This document shows, in pieces, positions 23,459 through 36,061 of a stretch of DNA of 64,000 bases. Positions within the stretch are counted from its first letter, which is position 1; each line of letters begins with the position of its first letter. Source of the stretch: Sporodiniella umbellata (lineage: Eukaryota; Mucoromycota; Mucoromycetes; Mucorales; Rhizopodaceae); assembly GCA_025677835.1 (NCBI GenBank), contig JAIXMR010000079.1, forward strand, positions 1 to 64,000, given 5' to 3'. The position numbers and the translations under genes were made by a program. Below the pieces are notes generated by a model. It searched no databases, was not told the origin of the DNA, and was given only the letters and a program-made list of their open reading frames with translations.

Positions 23459-25156
23459 TTATGAGGATGATTTGTCTAATTTTTTCATCCAATCTTGAGG
23501 TATAGTTGGAATGATAGTTTCATCTAAAAGAGCCAATTGTGTGGCGGTGGGTACACGGAAAGGCAACATGAAATTAGAGTCTTTTGTTTCTTCTAATTGT
23601 TCTGATTCTTCTTCTAATTCTTCTTTTGCAGACCCATTGATTTGAGGCTGGGTTGGCTTTGAATCCAGTCTGGTATTTTGGATTGTACTGGAGATTTTAG
23701 GTTCGTTTGTTTCATAACGGTAGTTGGCAATACAGCGCTTGATCTGTAGTGTGTTGAGTGCATCAAACATATTAGTCATATCTAGACTATCCAGCTGTGA
23801 GATGCATTGCAGTAACTGGACAAGTTGAACTGTGGGCTTCAGATAGCTCAATAGGGCAGATGGCAGATGGTTACTCCGGACCCACTCTTCAAGCTCGGCT
23901 AGGTTCATTCGGACCTGCGCTGCTTTCGATCGACAGAGGTTTTTCTTCTTGGTCAAGATGTGGTTGAAAAGCTCGCAAGACATAAAATGAAAGAATTGTG
24001 CAATTGCCTGGACCACGATAGTCGAGTGAACCTCATACGATTGAAGTACATACAGCGTACAGCCAAGCAGGGTAGTCAGGGTCTCGGGCGATATCACCTT
24101 CTGATCCGCTTCCATGCTCTGTTGACGTTCCATCAACGTACTCTTTCTTCGAAAGAATCTTTGCCAATCGTCTGCAAACTCTGTCTGCACCATGCCTGTA
24201 TTGGGGTCGTAGTCTAAGATGGCCATCTCGAGTATCTGGGACAGTCTTTTCTCGGTGTCTTGTATCAAGCAAGTGTACGTTTCGAGAATAAGTTCAGACA
24301 GTCTCAGTTGATACTCGGCTGTGGTGGTCATCAAGCCACTGTCTCTTTTGAGGTAATAGAGCAAACGTGTAATGTTTGTCATCCAGTAAGACAACACATG
24401 AACGTTATCTGGGTTACGCTAAGAATAGATAGTCTGCATGAGTTTTTTTTTTTTTTGGGGGGGTTTTCTCCGCTCACTTTGATTGTTTGGCTTATACGTT
24501 CAACTGCACCTTCCATCAAAGTCTTTTTCAAGTCAGAATCACCATAAAAGTAATGAACAAAACGCGCGCTAAGAAAGATGACGCTGGCAGGCAAGAAAAT
24601 GTCTTGCGAGTTGTGTATGGGTAAACTGATGTGGGTGATGACCGTATCCAAAATCCAAGAGAGATGATCTACAGCGAATACAAACATCTGGGATGGATTA
24701 CAGTTTTCCCAATCAAACTCGACCTCTTTTAGCTCACTCATATCATCGGCGTCGTTTTTGTTGAGGTTTTCGTTGCCCTGTTGTTGTTGTTGTTGTTCTT
24801 CGTGTGCTATTAAATATTCTTCAATTAATTTAGGTCTATTTTCATTATCTAGGTTTAATAAAGAGTCGTAATTTTCTTCGTAGGGGTAATAATGGTCCCT
24901 GGAGGCCATAGAAAGTGTGCTCTCAGCTGTAGTCAATCCAATCACACTGGAGGTGGTAGAAGAGACACTGGCCCTGGGCATTTGGTTATTCGCCAAAATA
25001 TCAGCGATGTTTGAATGCGTTTCCTCTTTTGCAAAGTCCAACACCGTTCTTCCTTTGGCAGACTTGGTTTGCGGGGAAGCTCCATGATCCAATAGCAGCT
25101 TTACTAGTGATTCATGATGATTGGTGGTAGCCCACATCAATGCTGTCCAACCATCT

Positions 25157-25194
<38 letters not shown>

Positions 25195-25704
25195 AGGATT
25201 TCTTATGTATAAAAACACACATGGATTTCTCTTTGTAATTACTTTACGTGCGTCTTGGCTCTCTACCTTGGCCCCTGCTGTCAATAAAGCGTGCGCCACT
25301 TCATACTTTCCAAAACAAGCTGCATAGATCAATGGCGTTGTTCCGTCTTGGTCTTTTGCATTGATATCAATCGACTCCTTTTGGGTGTTGAGGTAGTGCA
25401 AAACCTTTTCGAGATCTCCGCTGGAAGCCGATTTCAAAAACAATTGAGTGCATCTCTCTCGCTTACGATCCTGGTCATTGTCTTCACGCTCAAAAACGCT
25501 ATCGTCTAGGTCTTCTATGTCCAAAGTATCGGTGGCTGCACTACTGATAGTAGAAGGCAAGCTGATCCTATTGCCTAAAATGTCGGAAAGTTGCTTATAA
25601 CTTTCAGCAATGCGTTGCGACATTTCATTGAATGTCATATTTTCAAACTGCTTTCTCAAATCCTCGTCATGAGAAACACTAGTAAGCGATTCGTCAGTAA
25701 ACAT
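23459..25704 (-). CDS. Ankyrin repeat and dilute (DIL) domain protein
   Basis: Three exons (25704-25248, 25154-24478, 24418-23459) close to 697 aa. N-terminal ankyrin repeats include KDQDGTTPLIYAACFGKYE and, across the first splice, DAHGWTALMWATTNHHESL. A low-complexity linker with Gln6 (24780-24797) follows. The C-terminal half is a DIL domain like the cargo-binding tail of class V myosins: NVHVLSYWMTNITRLLYYLK, then the long helical bundle with ILEMAILDYDPN and HFMSCELFNHILTKK. There is no motor. Ankyrin-DIL proteins are known in fungi such as fission yeast. The role is probably in membrane or cargo tethering. The start is 296 bases from the divergent ankyrin-FYVE gene, so a shared promoter is likely. 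The first intron contains a long T run meeting an A run. Confidence 0.88.
24780..24797 (-). repeat. CAA/CAG-type repeat encoding poly-Gln
   Basis: A triplet repeat inside the ankyrin-DIL gene encodes six or seven consecutive Gln between the ankyrin and DIL domains. Confidence 0.8.
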
Positions 25705-26000
25705 TCTTTTTTTTAAAAAAAAGAGAGAAAAACGATAAGAATAAAAGGAAAAAAGAAAAGAAATATGTGTGTATGTGTGTTTGCATCAATTAAATTCAAT
25801 TGAGCGGAAATTAAACCCTAATGGAGTAGGAAAAAAAAAAAAAGGAGAAAAAAGGGCAACTACAGAAAAAAAAAAAGGTGTCTCAAAATGTAGGTGTGTG
25901 TGTGTGTGTATGTGTGTTTTTGTACGATTGTTTGTGTGATGTTTTATTCACTGCCGTTCTTTTTTTTTTTTTTTTTTTTTTTTTTCTTTTTCGAAAAACT
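25705..26000. promoter_or_regulatory. Shared divergent promoter of two ankyrin genes
   Basis: The 296 bases between the two divergent start codons hold T and A homopolymers and a TG repeat at 25891-25918. Both genes must draw their core promoter from here. A T run of about 25 ends 16 bases before the plus-strand ATG. Confidence 0.5.
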
Positions 26001-28062
26001 ATGATTGATTTTTGTGCGCCAGCCATACCAGGAGAAGCCCATAAATATTATGGGTACTCGCACAACAAATACATTAAGCTACCTATTTCCGTCCCCACAC
26101 CTCCTGTCACGCCCACAATCAAGTACAATAAATCACAAGCCTACAAAACCATCCGGGCAGTGGCTTTGTCCAACAACTTGGCTCTCTTGAGACAATTCGT
26201 ACAAATCGTTCCTGACCCAGTCGCCATTTTTAACGAACCTTACCCTGCCACTGGCTTGACCGCTTTGCATTTCGCAGCATCCCGCGGATGTTTAAAAATA
26301 GTGCAATGTCTAGTGGAAGAATACGATGCCCAAGTCGATCGGGTCGATAACGAAGGCGAGGTATAGACTCTATTCCCCTTGATATCCTTACTGACTTTAT
26401 ATATAAAAGAGCGCCTTGTTGAAAGCAGCTTATAATGGTCATTTTCTCGTCGTACAGTATTTACTTGACAATCATGCCAATGTCCATCAAAAAGACAAGG
26501 ATGGCTGGACTGCTCTTCATAACGCTTGTTCAAGAGGTTATTTTCGAATCGTACGGCTTTTGGTGGAAAGAAAAGCAGAGGTGAATGCTACCAGCAACAT
26601 GGGGCATACACCTTTAAGTAAGTGATCCATACCCTCTCTTTTTTTTTTAAATACTTTAACCATTCTATAAAGTCAACGCTGCGTCAAAGGGTTATATGTC
26701 GATTGTAGAATATCTATTGGATGAAGCCAAAGCCAATCCTTTGATTAAAAACAACTTTGGTGAAGCGGCTTATGATGTCAGCGCTGCAGCAGGGGAATCT
26801 TATATTTGTGAAATGCTTGAAAGAGCAGGTCGTCAGTGTTGGGATCTTCAGTCTACCAAAGGTAGAGATATACGTATAGCGATAGTGACTTACATATCCT
26901 GCTTGACTAGATATTCTGAATGCCAGCCAACATCGTATATTAGGGGATACTTACAACCTACTTGAATTCCATGTGTCTGTTATTGTCGTCTTGCACGAAA
27001 ATCAACGATCTGCGTCCTTGTTGGGTCTCTCCCGTCCTCAGTTTAGTCCAGACTATTTGAACAAGCATGATCTAAGGGGGTCATGGTCGATACATCCCAC
27101 AGGAGAGCCACGCACAAAAGAGAGGGTGAATTTGCCTGAAGCGAACAGCAGTAGCCACCGGATCTCGACTTTGGCGCATTGGTATTGGCTTACCGACTGG
27201 CAAATCGACTACAGCGATCCCCGTGTGGACCCTACCTCCGGTTGGCAATACGCCCGTTCATTTGAAGATGAGGAGTCCCTTTGGACTCCTGTGGCTCCTA
27301 CCAGTGGTCATTGGGTCCGACGTCGACGTTGGGTGCGGGTGATGAAACGGCGTATGGACCTGACCCAAGGCTCCTGTGAAACTCTAACTGAAGAGCCATC
27401 GACTGACTATCTCCTCATGGCTGAAACGCTGGTTCAATCGGCTCTTACTGAACTTCCGGAATCAGACGAACAGGAAATCCAGAAAATTTTAAAGGAGAAT
27501 CTTGAAAAATACCATGACGCGGTCCAGATACTCTATCATGGCATACAAGGTAAACACACACACACACATAATAGAGTCTTGTTTTTTTTTTTTTAACCCA
27601 TTGATTTCAGAAGAAAAGAATTGCCTAAGAGAACACCAGGCCTCTACTTTAATCAAAACTTACATGACTCAGATCGAAAAGACCAACACTCAATTGATGA
27701 ACCTTTCAATCACTGACAACTCGCTTGAGACGCGCGACCTGACAGAGCCAGAGATAGAGATTTCCGAAAACTGGTCTCAGGATAGAAACAGTTGGAATAC
27801 GCCTACAGTCTGGGAATCGGATGAACAGGCCAAGGCCTGTAGAGGCTGTGAAAGACGGTTTGGTTTACTCTTAAGGCGTCACCATTGTCGTAAATGTGGA
27901 CTTGTCTTTTGTGACAAATGCTCTTCTAGAAAAGTACTCTTAAATGCTGCAGATATTCTGCAAGACCCCCGTGGACCATTGGAACCTCCAAGTATTCTTG
28001 TCGCTCGACCCCAACGTCTATGTGACAAATGTCATGATCTACATGACTATAATAATCATTAA
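26001..28062 (+). CDS. Ankyrin - dysferlin/Pex24 - FYVE protein
   Basis: A phosphoinositide-binding endosomal protein by architecture. Five exons (26001-26360, 26410-26617, 26673-26861, 26911-27549, 27611-28062) give 615 aa. Residues 85-270 are about five ankyrin repeats: GLTALHFAASRGCLKIVQ, SALLKAAYNGHFLVVQYL, DGWTALHNACSRGYFRIV, NAASKGYMSIVEYLL. The middle carries a DysF/Pex24-type domain with the Trp/Arg pairs WYWLTDWQIDY, GWQYARSFED and GHWVRRRRWVRVMKRR. The C-terminus is a FYVE zinc finger with the signatures WESDEQAKAC, RRHHCRKCGLVFCDKCS and RLCDKC, so PI3P binding is expected. All eight zinc cysteines or histidines appear present. The gene is head-to-head with the ankyrin-DIL gene. Confidence 0.9.
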
Positions 28063-28069
28063 ACTTATA

Positions 28070-28106
<37 letters not shown>

Positions 28107-31100
28107 CCCCTTTCACAATATACACCATACCAATTCCTTTTGTTTCACTCCTTTTTTTTTTTTTTTTTTTTTTTTTTGTTCGTATTTATGTTTCCATTCA
28201 AAATAAAGTCAAAAGTTTTAAATTAAAAGATCCATGTTTCTGAAAACAAGCAAAAAGTATTATCTCTGTTTTTAAGCAGACGTTACTACTCTCTAACCAC
28301 TCTACAATTAAAGTTCCTGGCGTAGTTAGTTGAACTTCTTACTCTTTGTTTAGTCTGTTAAGCTTTTCAAATAATTTTAAATAGCACTGTTAGCTTTTGA
28401 TTTTTATGAACCTAAGTTTTATTGATTGCAAACACATGCTGTATGTTATCACTCTCCCTTTTTCTCTTTGGTTAGCTTTCAAATACAGAAACAGAGCGTG
28501 GTAGTCCCTCACGTCTATAAGATTATGCTACCATCTATACAGCAACAAACAAGTCCACATACATACTAGATCAAAATAATAGTAACAAAAATATACGTCA
28601 TATCAAAGACGCTATCAAAATTGCCCTACAATATGACCTTGCTTTGATAACAAACCGCAGGTGGTGTTACACTATCAATATGGCGTGGATAGTTGAAACA
28701 ATACCAATGAATAAAAATAATCGAATAAAAAAAAAACGACAATACTTTTTCTTTTACTGAAGCTGGTCATCTAATATCATTTATGTTATTAATATCCATG
28801 ACATCAAGTATCAATAAATCAAAATATATATTTTAATTTTAATATGGATCATAAAGCCTGCTTTTTTTTTGAAGTATAATTTTCTGATACTAAAAAAAAC
28901 CTTGTTAGTCTAACGTTACAGTTGTCTTTGTACAAAGTTTTCAAAAAGAAAGCCCTTCAACTCCCAAAGCCAGATGGCCCAAGCATATCCAAAAAAAAAA
29001 AAAAAAATACAGTCATTAAACTAAGGTCTCAACCCCCCCCCTCTTTTTCTCTTGGTAGTTCCAAAACATTTTTTTTTTTTTTTTTGGCTTTATTAAACTA
29101 TACAATAAATCAAACAGTACAGCCAAAGAAGATACATCAAGCCCCGAATTCACATATCCATAGATGCATCTGTTTTCAAAAGAGTGGCACTTTCATCGAA
29201 AAGGGGCTTTTTCTTTGACTTGTCTTGACCCTCAAGGAACAAGTCTTGTGACAATCTTGGTTATACAGTTCTGCACCTAATGAACTCAGAACCTTTTTTG
29301 GTTTCAAAATGGAAAACCAAAGCTTCGGCTACAGTTTTATCTTGTTTCGGTAAATCTGATAACAGAAGCCGAATTATTAAATATATATATATCCGAATAT
29401 TCCAAGATAGCTATTAGAGTATAATAAACCAACTCTATTAACTGGTAAGCATTTGTAAAATGTGAAATGACATATGAACACAATAGGGAAGATACAATCC
29501 ACGTAAAACAGAGTTGTACAGAGTATTAACACGTTGATTCATATCATCCATTACCACATAAAAAACAGTTCCTGGAAAACATATGACAAACTCTCTTTCT
29601 AAAGCGGTTCAATTAGCATACACTCGTTGAAAAGATGTGAATACCAACTGACAGAATGTGTTGTTACCTTTTGCCATTTTCTATCATTTTGACCACCGCC
29701 CATACAATAGACTATTAGGAGGCATATTGCCTTGACTGAACAAAAGGAGTAGAGCATAAGGTTAATCACACTGTAGTGCATATGGGGCGGGAAAAAAAAA
29801 AGATTCTCTCCTTTCTGTCTTTTTCATATAGTTTAGTGATGATCTACTTTCTTTAGAAAGGAATTTGGTGTACAAGGTCCCAAACATAGTAATCGTTTCC
29901 AACAAACAAGAGTAAATCCGCGACTGATAAATTAACTGAGCCTTCATACATTAGATTGTCATATATGAAGGAATGATAAATAGAGACAATTTATAAAAAA
30001 AAAAAAAAAACCTATTTGACTCTCTAGTACTCTCTATCCTCCTCCTCTTGTATGAAAGGTTTTTCAAAACTATCTACAACTCCTTTTATTCCAATGTTGA
30101 ATAGTTTAGGGAAAATGAGCACTCAAACCAAAAAAAAAAAAAAAAAAAAAAAAAAGAGAGCCTCCGCAAACGTATTTTATTGCCGGTCTCGGTTGCTTTT
30201 GAGCCCGATAGGCTACTTGATTGCTTTGGGCTTTTGTATATCTGCCGATAAAAGAACCAATCTATGAGCTTGTTTGCTGATAACTTTTTAGAGTTTTATT
30301 ACTGAACTAGTTTAAAAGTCCCTGTGATACTTGGATCTACACTGACTATTGCCAAAGACAGGTTAAAGCACGTTAGTTTTAATAGAGTTTCTCATTTCAG
30401 TAAACAAAAATGTACTGTCAATGCTAAACATTCATACTTTATGAGCCCGACATTTGAGTGTCTTTACAGTAACTAAAAACAGCAGCTACATTGAGGATCG
30501 ACAGAATGCCTTGCCAATAATAGACACGATGTAAAACTCCAAAAAAAAAAATTAAGAGGCTGAGTTGGAGCTATGCAGATATTATTAGTAGCATGGAGAG
30601 GTTTAATCTTTTTTCTTAATAAAGAGCACTTCAAAAAGGCAAATATAGACGAGCTGACGTTGATATAATGTATTTCAAACGATTCAACAAAACAAACCAA
30701 AAACTGTGTTATATTTATAGAAGCAAGCGTTTAGATATACAACCGTCTTTCAGAGACGCGTAATCTCTAGTTATCATTGCCTTCATTTATTTTTTGAATC
30801 AAAAAGCATAATAGACCTTATTTTGCCAAAGTTTGTACTCGAATGTTTTTACGCTTGCTTTGTTTAAACTTGCTGTGTTTGTATATTGACCTGAGACCTT
30901 TTTCGATCATTTCTATGTGTACTTTTAAATTACAATCTTTCAAGCGAAAAATATATAAAAAGAAAACCGAAAGCGCACGACCACTTTTTGGCATAGTCTA
31001 GAAAGCTATACATACTTTAAAAGCGCGCTTGCAATACTTGTGAAACCGAGTAGCAAATGTAGTACATCAAGCACAGAATCAAGAAAAAGAAAGGGCATAT

Positions 31101-32276
31101 TCAGCTGGCGGCATCTGAACTAGGATGAGATATCCATAGGAAAACCGATGCGGAGCAACAAAGAATTCTTTTTCCAAAAAAAAAGGGGGCAGTCAACATA
31201 TATCGAGATTGCCTATTCTGGTAAATTAAGCATTCATTTTTTTTTTTTTTTTTTTTTTTTTTTGTCGTTGTAGCGCCACAAACTATAATACAAAAGTAGA
31301 TCAGGTTAAGTTCTTTTGTTTAAAAGTTGTATTTACAGCTACCGCTCAGTCATTGTACACTCTACTTGGTAGTAAAAGGGACGTGTAACGCGTTGGAGGC
31401 TAACCTTGGTGTAACTGTGTCAATTGTTCTTTTAAAAGAGTGTCTATTCTATGAATTCTTTATTTAAAGTATAATCGAATCGTAGTAGTGATATGACCAC
31501 ACTCTTTGCAGTCCATTCTAAACCAAACGGCGAACCTACGCTAAAGCAAACTGTGTGAATTCAAAGTCTGAATGTAACAACCAGTTTGAACAAAAGTCAC
31601 TTCGGATCCTTTTTAATTATTATCTCAAGTGATTAAACAACTCCGTTGTCTGAGAAATGTATGAAAAAGGGTTCCCTGTTTTCAAGCAAAAGGTTTATAG
31701 CAGAGGTAATGTGTACTCTACTATTTGTGTTGGTGTCTAGTGTTTTTTTTTTTTTTTTTTTTCTTTAACAGGATGGTGACTCGTAAAGAAAAAGTCAGGA
31801 ATTCATCCCAGGTCAGAACAACATTACTATCATCCGATTTGCAGCAAAAGTCGAGCTTCGACTCCAAGATATGGTGGTGTACACAATAGATATCGGCGTT
31901 TTTATGAACCTGATTGAGAGACGGCGGGTTTTGTTACTAGAGAATATAGTGGATTCTGTTTCAAGAGCGATAAAGACAACATGTATTGATATTAATTAAT
32001 GGCGGTATTAATAAGTTTTGGTCTGCTACTTCAGGAACCCTAGAGAGATATTGTAAGGGCAAGAGTTGTTGGGTAGGTTTCTATTGATTGGCTATAATTA
32101 AGTAGCGCTTCTAAGAGCGATTATTCGCCACAATACCATTCATATATAAACTCTGTCTTTTTTTTTTTTTTTTTTTTTTTTTTTCAATATTCTTTTTGTA
32201 TTTTTTTTCCTAAAAAAAAAAAAGCAAAGAAAATTTCTTCCGTTTATAGAAAAAGTCAAGGGAATTTCAGGCCCTG
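28063..32276. other. 4.2-kb region without recognisable genes
   Basis: AT-rich sequence with no open frame above about 100 codons showing domain features and no splice-linked coding blocks I could recognise. Homopolymer tracts occur at 28076-28101, 28151-28177 and 31240-31263. Some stretches (28480-28700 and 31000-32060) are of normal complexity and could be untranslated exons, non-coding RNA or old repeats. Confidence 0.5.
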
Positions 32277-35200
32277 ATGTATTTGATATACTATTTTGCT
32301 TTTATTTTATTGATTCAACATGTGTTCTCACTACTGGCACCACAAGACATCAGTAACAAAACGGTTTTCAACATAGGCGTCGTATTTCCTCACCTGTCCG
32401 AACCTATCAGTCCAGAGCTTATGGATATTGTAGTCACCAACGAATTAGCTATCAGTTTGGCGGCTGAATCTATCGAAAAACTCAATATATTGCCAGGTTT
32501 CTTGCTTGTTCCTCCTCCCCCCTTTTTTTTTTTACAGAAAAAAAAAAACGATAGAAATTGATCTTTTTATTGGGAAGCATAGATGTTCAACTCAATATCA
32601 CCCGATATAACTCTTCTTTACGAAGTGACGGTGCAACTGCGTGGGAAGCGTTTAAAATGTCTGAGAACAACATAAAGTAAGGCATACTCTTTATTTTTGA
32701 CGTAGATCCCTTTTTTTTTCTAACGCCCGCCACCCTACAGAGCAGTAATAGGGGATGTCATTATGGACTTGACTCAATCAAGTGCCTCTGTAATGAGCTT
32801 ATGGCACGTACCTCAATGCTCACCTTCAGACGATCCTATCAGTATGGCTTTTCCCTACCTTTTTCGCACCACAAGTACTATTACTTCACACGGTGGTTCT
32901 TTGGCTCAATGGGTCTATCAAATGGGTTGGAAACGGTTTTCAGTAATGTATACAGACACCAATTTAGGAGGAAAAAGTAAAACCATACGCATACGCCGTA
33001 CAACATAGATTTAATGTCTTCTTGTTTTTTTTATAGTTGTCTCTGGTGTTGCCAGTCAGTCCAAAAGTCTCGGTTTAACAATTGTGAAAAGTTTACCTAT
33101 TCTCAGACCTTCAGAAGATGCAATTGCAGGTAAATGATATAACATAAATATTTTTTAAAATAAAAAATCATGCAATGCTGTCCGGATCGCTTATGGCTTC
33201 ATTTAGAAAACCTGATTGACCTGAAAAATTCAGGCTCACGTGTTGTGGTATTGATTGCATCTAGAAGGTTTTTATTAAGGACGGTTATTAGTCAAGCAAG
33301 GTAAAAAGAGAGTGACCAGGCTTCGTCTGTCATGATCTCAACGGACTTTCTATTGTATAAGAAAATTAGGCTTATTTAGTGAAGGGTGGGTTTGGCTGCT
33401 GGCAGACGATTCTATATTCCATACAACACCCAAGATAGATATAAATAACCCTATTTACAACGGCCTTATGTATATGAGCAATGTGTGGAACCGTAAGTTA
33501 ATTAAAGGATTTTTCTTTTGTTTTGGTTAATTTAACTTTTTTTTTTTAGTAACAGGTGAACCAGCTTATGATAGTCTTCAGGAAAGATGGTTACAGCAGC
33601 CCGTGCCAAGCAATTAGTAAGTAAAACCAATCATTTTTTTCTCGGTTTTTGTTTGACAAATAAAATCAGCTCGAATCCCAACGATTGGAACACGCTTGGA
33701 TTATCTCATGGTGCACCACAGGCATATTCATGTCTGGAGCTTTTTGCTCACGGAATTAATAAAGTAATATAAGAAGAAAACTGAACAAGGAGCAGAGCAA
33801 TAGACTAATTTTGAAAATAAAATAGGCGCTGGATGAGTATCCTGGTGGCAGATCTGCGGGACTAGTAGCTCTTGCTGATCATAGCTTTAATACTTCTAAC
33901 ATGTTACCATCTTTCTACAATTTTCAATACAATGGACCTGCAGGTGAATATATAAAAAATAGAAACTTCCATTACTTGATTTACTAACCAGACGTCGGGT
34001 TACAATCCGAATATAGGCATAATGAATTTTACCAACGCAGGTACAAAGAAAAAACATAGATTTGTATCAAGTGGCTAATCTATATATTGAAATAGGGGAC
34101 CTAGTAGATGGGTAATCTTGGAAAAGAACCGTGGACAAAACATGGATACTTATTTTTTTTTTTTTTTTTGAATTTCAACAGTCACTTTAAGGTATCTTAT
34201 TTGTTAAATGGTCAAAGCATACCTTATGCCACGCTGAATTCAACAATGTTCCAACATTTATCGAACGATAGTATTGTGTATCTTGGCGGAACTACGACAC
34301 AACCTCCGGATATTGCTAGTCAAACATGTAAGGATAAATAACAAGGATTGTACTCGAAAAAAAATTTTTTTTTTTCAAGAAACTCATTTTCAAAGACTTG
34401 AACCCTACTATTTACAATGCGGCAGGAATTGTCATTATTGTGTTATGTTCCGTAGGTATTCTGGCTTGCATTTTGTCTGGTGTTCTCATCATGATGTATC
34501 GCCATCTGAAACCAATAATGATTTCTAGCCCAGTCTTTTGTTATTTACAGCTATTGGGACTTATCATGTGCTATTTGTCCTTGTTGGTTAAAGTGGGAAA
34601 ACCCTCACCAAGCATCTGTATCTCTCGCCAATTTTTGTTGCCTATGGGCTTTGTTTTTGTCATTGGCAGCATTATTGCAAAAAACTTTCGAGTGTACAAG
34701 ATGTAGGTGATCGTTGTCTGTCAAAACCCCACCGCTAACTTTTTAAGTTGATAGCTATCAAAACGTTTACACCGTACGCACCTCCAGGCTACGCTCGGCC
34801 TATCTGCTCCGTATTGTCGGTATATTTCAGTTATTTGTAATCGTTCCTTTTGTTGTCTGGAATGTGGTATACAAGATCAAAGTATCAAGTTACCAATTAA
34901 GCCCGAGTAGCTTTTGCTACTATTGTCAGTACGATTACACATTGAACGGTCAGGATGGTCGATTAAATCTAGCACAGCTTTTTGTAATCATTTGGATCTT
35001 TGTCTTGATCATTTCGGCCGCCTTCCTGGCTTTCAAAACTCGAGGTGTCAGCAGTAAATGGTCTGAAACAACCCAGATGGCCTATGTGAGCTAGTAAGCT
35101 GCCTTTCTTCTTTGATAGACGACTGATTTTTCTTTTTCTTTATTAGCAATTTAGCTGTATCAGCCATTGTATTGATACCTTCACTGATGCTGTCAGACGG

Positions 35201-35996
35201 CAACTATATCATAACACTCTGCTTAAATATCGCTGCCATTCTATTTGGTGCAACCTTTACACTCATTGTGCTTTTTGTGCCCAAGTTGATTTTTATATGC
35301 CGTCATATTCGAGACACATCCAGTCGTCTCAGTTTGTTCCGAATGAACTCTCAATCCAAAATGAGTCTCTCACCTCTTGGACGGCCATTGGACAAGATGT
35401 TTGAAGATATTGAAGATTCTACTCTCAAAGCCCATGAGGGTATGCTGCCTGTAAAAAAAGTAGCTAAACTTCATTTCTTTTCAATTTGGGAGCTAAAACG
35501 TATTTTACTGGTCCCTCTTCAAAAATACTTTATTTTATCAGACGTAAGCTGCCCCCAAAATCTGATGTTGTATTCACCTTTGTTTCTTATATAGAACTTG
35601 GGACAGAATGCCACCTTTTATAACTATGAAAAATGTGATATTGTCCCATTAGGAAAAAAAGAGCATCATATCTTTCGAGTATTTACAGAAGAAGGGACTT
35701 GTTTTCTGTTTCAGGTTTACGATGTTGAGTCGCTGGAACGCTGGGTTGGGTGGTTTAACACAGGCCCTGAACCGCCTGAAATTAGCCTACCGGAACCAAG
35801 CCAGGCGCCGGGAAGAATGCCAAAAGATAATACTATTACCTTTGGTCACACACCTACAAGGTACCCTCAATCCTCAACACATAACTCAAGCCGGTTGACT
35901 TCTCAAACTTCACTCTATACCAACCCATTGCCCTCTACAGAAAGTCATAACTCGTTCGGTGTTCCTCACTCTGCATGGTCAAGATACCCAAAATAA
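32277..35996 (+). CDS. Class C (GABA-B/mGlu-like) G protein-coupled receptor
   Basis: A plasma-membrane receptor with a large extracellular ligand-binding domain and seven helices. It begins with a signal peptide (MYLIYYFAFILLIQHVFSLL). Small exons encode the periplasmic-binding-like Venus-flytrap domain: FNIGVVFPHLSEP, AVIGDVIMDLTQSSASVMSL, AFPYLFRTTSTITSHGG, QMGWKRFSVMYTD, GLFSEGWVWLLADDS, PQAYSCLELFAHGI. The 7tm_3 part follows from 34398: AAGIVIIVLCSVGILACIL, VFCYLQLLGLIMCYLSLL, PMGFVFVIGSIIAKNFRVY, IVGIFQLFVIVPFVVWNVVY, LFVIIWIFVLIISAAFLAF and NIAAILFGATFTLIVLFVPKL. The cytoplasmic tail after about 35300 is over 150 residues, with a PH-like stretch (FRVFTEEGTCFLFQVYDVES) and a Ser/Thr-rich end. 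About 14 exons; inner boundaries are approximate. The ligand is unknown. Confidence 0.87.
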
Positions 35997-36061
35997 TCAA
36001 GTTTTTGTATAATTGCTGGTGTGGGCGCAGAAATTGATTACTATTGTTATTTATTTTTACG

